Part shown: piece by piece, positions 4,214-5,258 of the stretch
How the letters are laid out: every line of letters begins with the position of its first letter
Position numbering within the stretch: the stretch's first letter is position 1
Origin: Chloroflexota bacterium
GTDB taxonomy: Bacteria; Chloroflexota; Dehalococcoidia; Lucifugimonadales; Australimonadaceae
Length of the DNA: 5,258 nucleotides
Assembly (NCBI GenBank): GCA_022574265.1
Contig: JACZSI010000127.1
Coordinates: 1 to 5,258, forward strand
Direction of reading: 5' to 3'
The notes under the pieces: generated by a model
Database searches by the model: none
Told to the model about the DNA's origin: nothing
The model's input: only the letters and a program-made list of their open reading frames with translations
Position numbers and translations under genes: made by a program

Positions 4214-5258
4214 CTACTCCGGTATCGGGTAACCGTCGCAGCGGCGGTCGGTGCCTCCGGCGCGCACGCCCGTCTCTGGATCGATGGCGATCAGCTGCAC
4301 CGCGCCCACCATCATCTCCTCGGTGTACGGCGTGACGTTGTGCCCGCGCGCGCCGAGGCCCGAGCGGACGTCGTCGTCGAATCCGTCTTCCATCCGCAGC
4401 TCCATCCCGCGGTCGATGGAGGCCGGATCGGTGCCGGGGAAGTGCACCCAGCGGGGCGCGTCTGCGGCCTCCTGCACGTTCATGCCGTGGTCGATGACGC
4501 GTGATAGCACCTGGGCGTTCCACTGCGGCTGAGAGTCGCCGCCCGGCGTCCCGCCGACGAAGCGGAGCGCCCCGTCCTTGGTGACCATGTAGCTGTGGAT
4601 GGTGTTCACGCTCCGTTTGCCGGGCTCGATAACGTTCACGTGCCCCGCATCGAGCGAGAAGCCGCGTCCGACGCGGTTGTTGAACAGGATGCCGGTGCCC
4701 TCCGCGACGAAACCGCTGCCGAAGACCGCCGAGTTGGAATGGATGTAGGAGACGGCGTTCCCAGCGCCGTCGACCACGCTGAAGTACGACGTATGCGGGC
4801 TCGGCGCACCGGCGTGGGCAAGCTCGCCCGCCCCCACGACGTCCGCGGCCCGCGAAGCGTCGATGAGCGCCCGGCGCCGCGCTGCGTGCTCCTTGGAGAG
4901 CAGCTCGTCGATCGGCACCTCCACGAACGCCGGGTCGGCCACGTACGCCAGGCGGTCGGCGTATGCGAGGCGCTTCGCCTCGGCCATCACGTGGATGGAC
5001 TCAGCCGTGTTGTGCCCCATCGCGGCGAGGTCGAACCCGTCGAGCAGACTCAAGATCTCGAGCGTCAGCACGCCGTGCGAAGGCAGCGGCGTCGCGTAGA
5101 CCCGGTGTCCGTGGTACTCGACCGACGGCGGGTCGTCCGTCACGTGCGTGGCTTGAGCGGCCAGGTCGGCCTCGTCGATCAGCCCGCCTGCCGCCGCGAA
5201 GGCCGCCGCGATGTCCCGCGCCAGGCCGCCGGTGTAGAACTCCTCGACGCCGCCCTCG
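4214..5258 (-). CDS. Gamma-glutamyltransferase family protein (Ntn-hydrolase), C-terminal part (5' end outside window)
   Basis: The frame is open from the right edge to TAG 4216-4214, giving the last 347 residues of a protein usually about 530-570 aa. The GTG at 5143 is internal: homology continues upstream as EEFYTGGLARDIAAAFAAAGGLIDEADL, the usual large-subunit segment. GHNTAESIHVMAEAKRLAYADR and the VPIDELLS stretch follow. The autocleavage/nucleophile threonine is at codon 4792-4790 in HTSYFSVVDGAGNAVSYIHSN, then FGSGFVAEGTGILFNNR, PGKRS and GGTPGGDSQPQ, all small-subunit landmarks. Cleavage there would release a 192-residue small subunit, close to the family's size. The TSYFS version, rather than TTHYS, and the GGDSQPQ block resemble the branch that includes acylase- or oxamate-amidohydrolase-like members, so the substrate may not be glutathione. 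The N-terminus, and any export signal, lies outside the window. Confidence 0.92.
   Translation of the reverse strand, partial: EGGVEEFYTGGLARDIAAAFAAAGGLIDEADLAAQATHVTDDPPSVEYHGHRVYATPLPSHGVLTLEILSLLDGFDLAAMGHNTAESIHVMAEAKRLAYADRLAYVADPAFVEVPIDELLSKEHAARRRALIDASRAADVVGAGELAHAGAPSPHTSYFSVVDGAGNAVSYIHSNSAVFGSGFVAEGTGILFNNRVGRGFSLDAGHVNVIEPGKRSVNTIHSYMVTKDGALRFVGGTPGGDSQPQWNAQVLSRVIDHGMNVQEAADAPRWVHFPGTDPASIDRGMELRMEDGFDDDVRSGLGARGHNVTPYTEEMMVGAVQLIAIDPETGVRAGGTDRRCDGYPIPE

Overview
The window is GC-rich, densely coding bacterial DNA with strong G/C preference at third codon positions. It holds six protein genes, two of them cut by the window edges. No rRNA, tRNA, CRISPR array, transposase or phage gene was seen. 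The combination of high GC, this gene content and the dispersed palindromes in the gaps suggests an environmental bacterium of the Chloroflexota (Dehalococcoidia/SAR202-like) or a similar lineage. That placement is inference and weakly held.

Layout, left to right. (1) 1-459, plus strand: C-terminal 152 residues of an EutA-like ethanolamine ammonia-lyase reactivating factor. (2) 456-1199, minus strand: a complete dienelactone hydrolase family protein. It converges on eutA so tightly that both stop codons share the tetranucleotide CTAG. (3) 1200-1307: a 108-bp divergent intergenic region with a 7-bp perfect dyad. (4) 1308-2606, plus strand: a class III PLP aminotransferase of the glutamate-1-semialdehyde aminomutase type. 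(5) 2607-2833: a 227-bp gap between convergent genes, filled with palindromic elements. (6) 2834-3763, minus strand: a periplasmic-binding-fold protein related to 4,5-dihydroxyphthalate decarboxylase and to ABC substrate-binding proteins, without a signal peptide. (7) 3789-4034, minus strand: an 81-residue single-membrane-span protein of unknown function, 25 bp upstream of gene 6 and probably cotranscribed with it. (8) 4035-4213: a second gap with palindromic elements and a candidate -10 box. (9) 4214-5258, minus strand: the C-terminal 347 residues of a gamma-glutamyltransferase family Ntn-hydrolase, including its whole small subunit.

The enzymes do not form an obvious single pathway. They look like separate catabolic or scavenging functions (amine, amino acid, lactone/aromatic acid, gamma-glutamyl or amide substrates), typical of a heterotroph with a broad substrate range.

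The most interesting signal is in the two gaps. Five elements share one design: a complementary arm ending in T, a tandem G-A mismatch, a short G...C-closed apical part, a second G-A, and the complementary arm beginning with A. The arms differ between elements but stay complementary (GG/CC against CC/GG; CC/GG against TT/AA), which is direct covariation. The elements are arranged in opposite-facing pairs, like the BIMEs built from REP sequences. They look like a REP-type family that may be mobilised by a tyrosine (RAYT-type) transposase located elsewhere.
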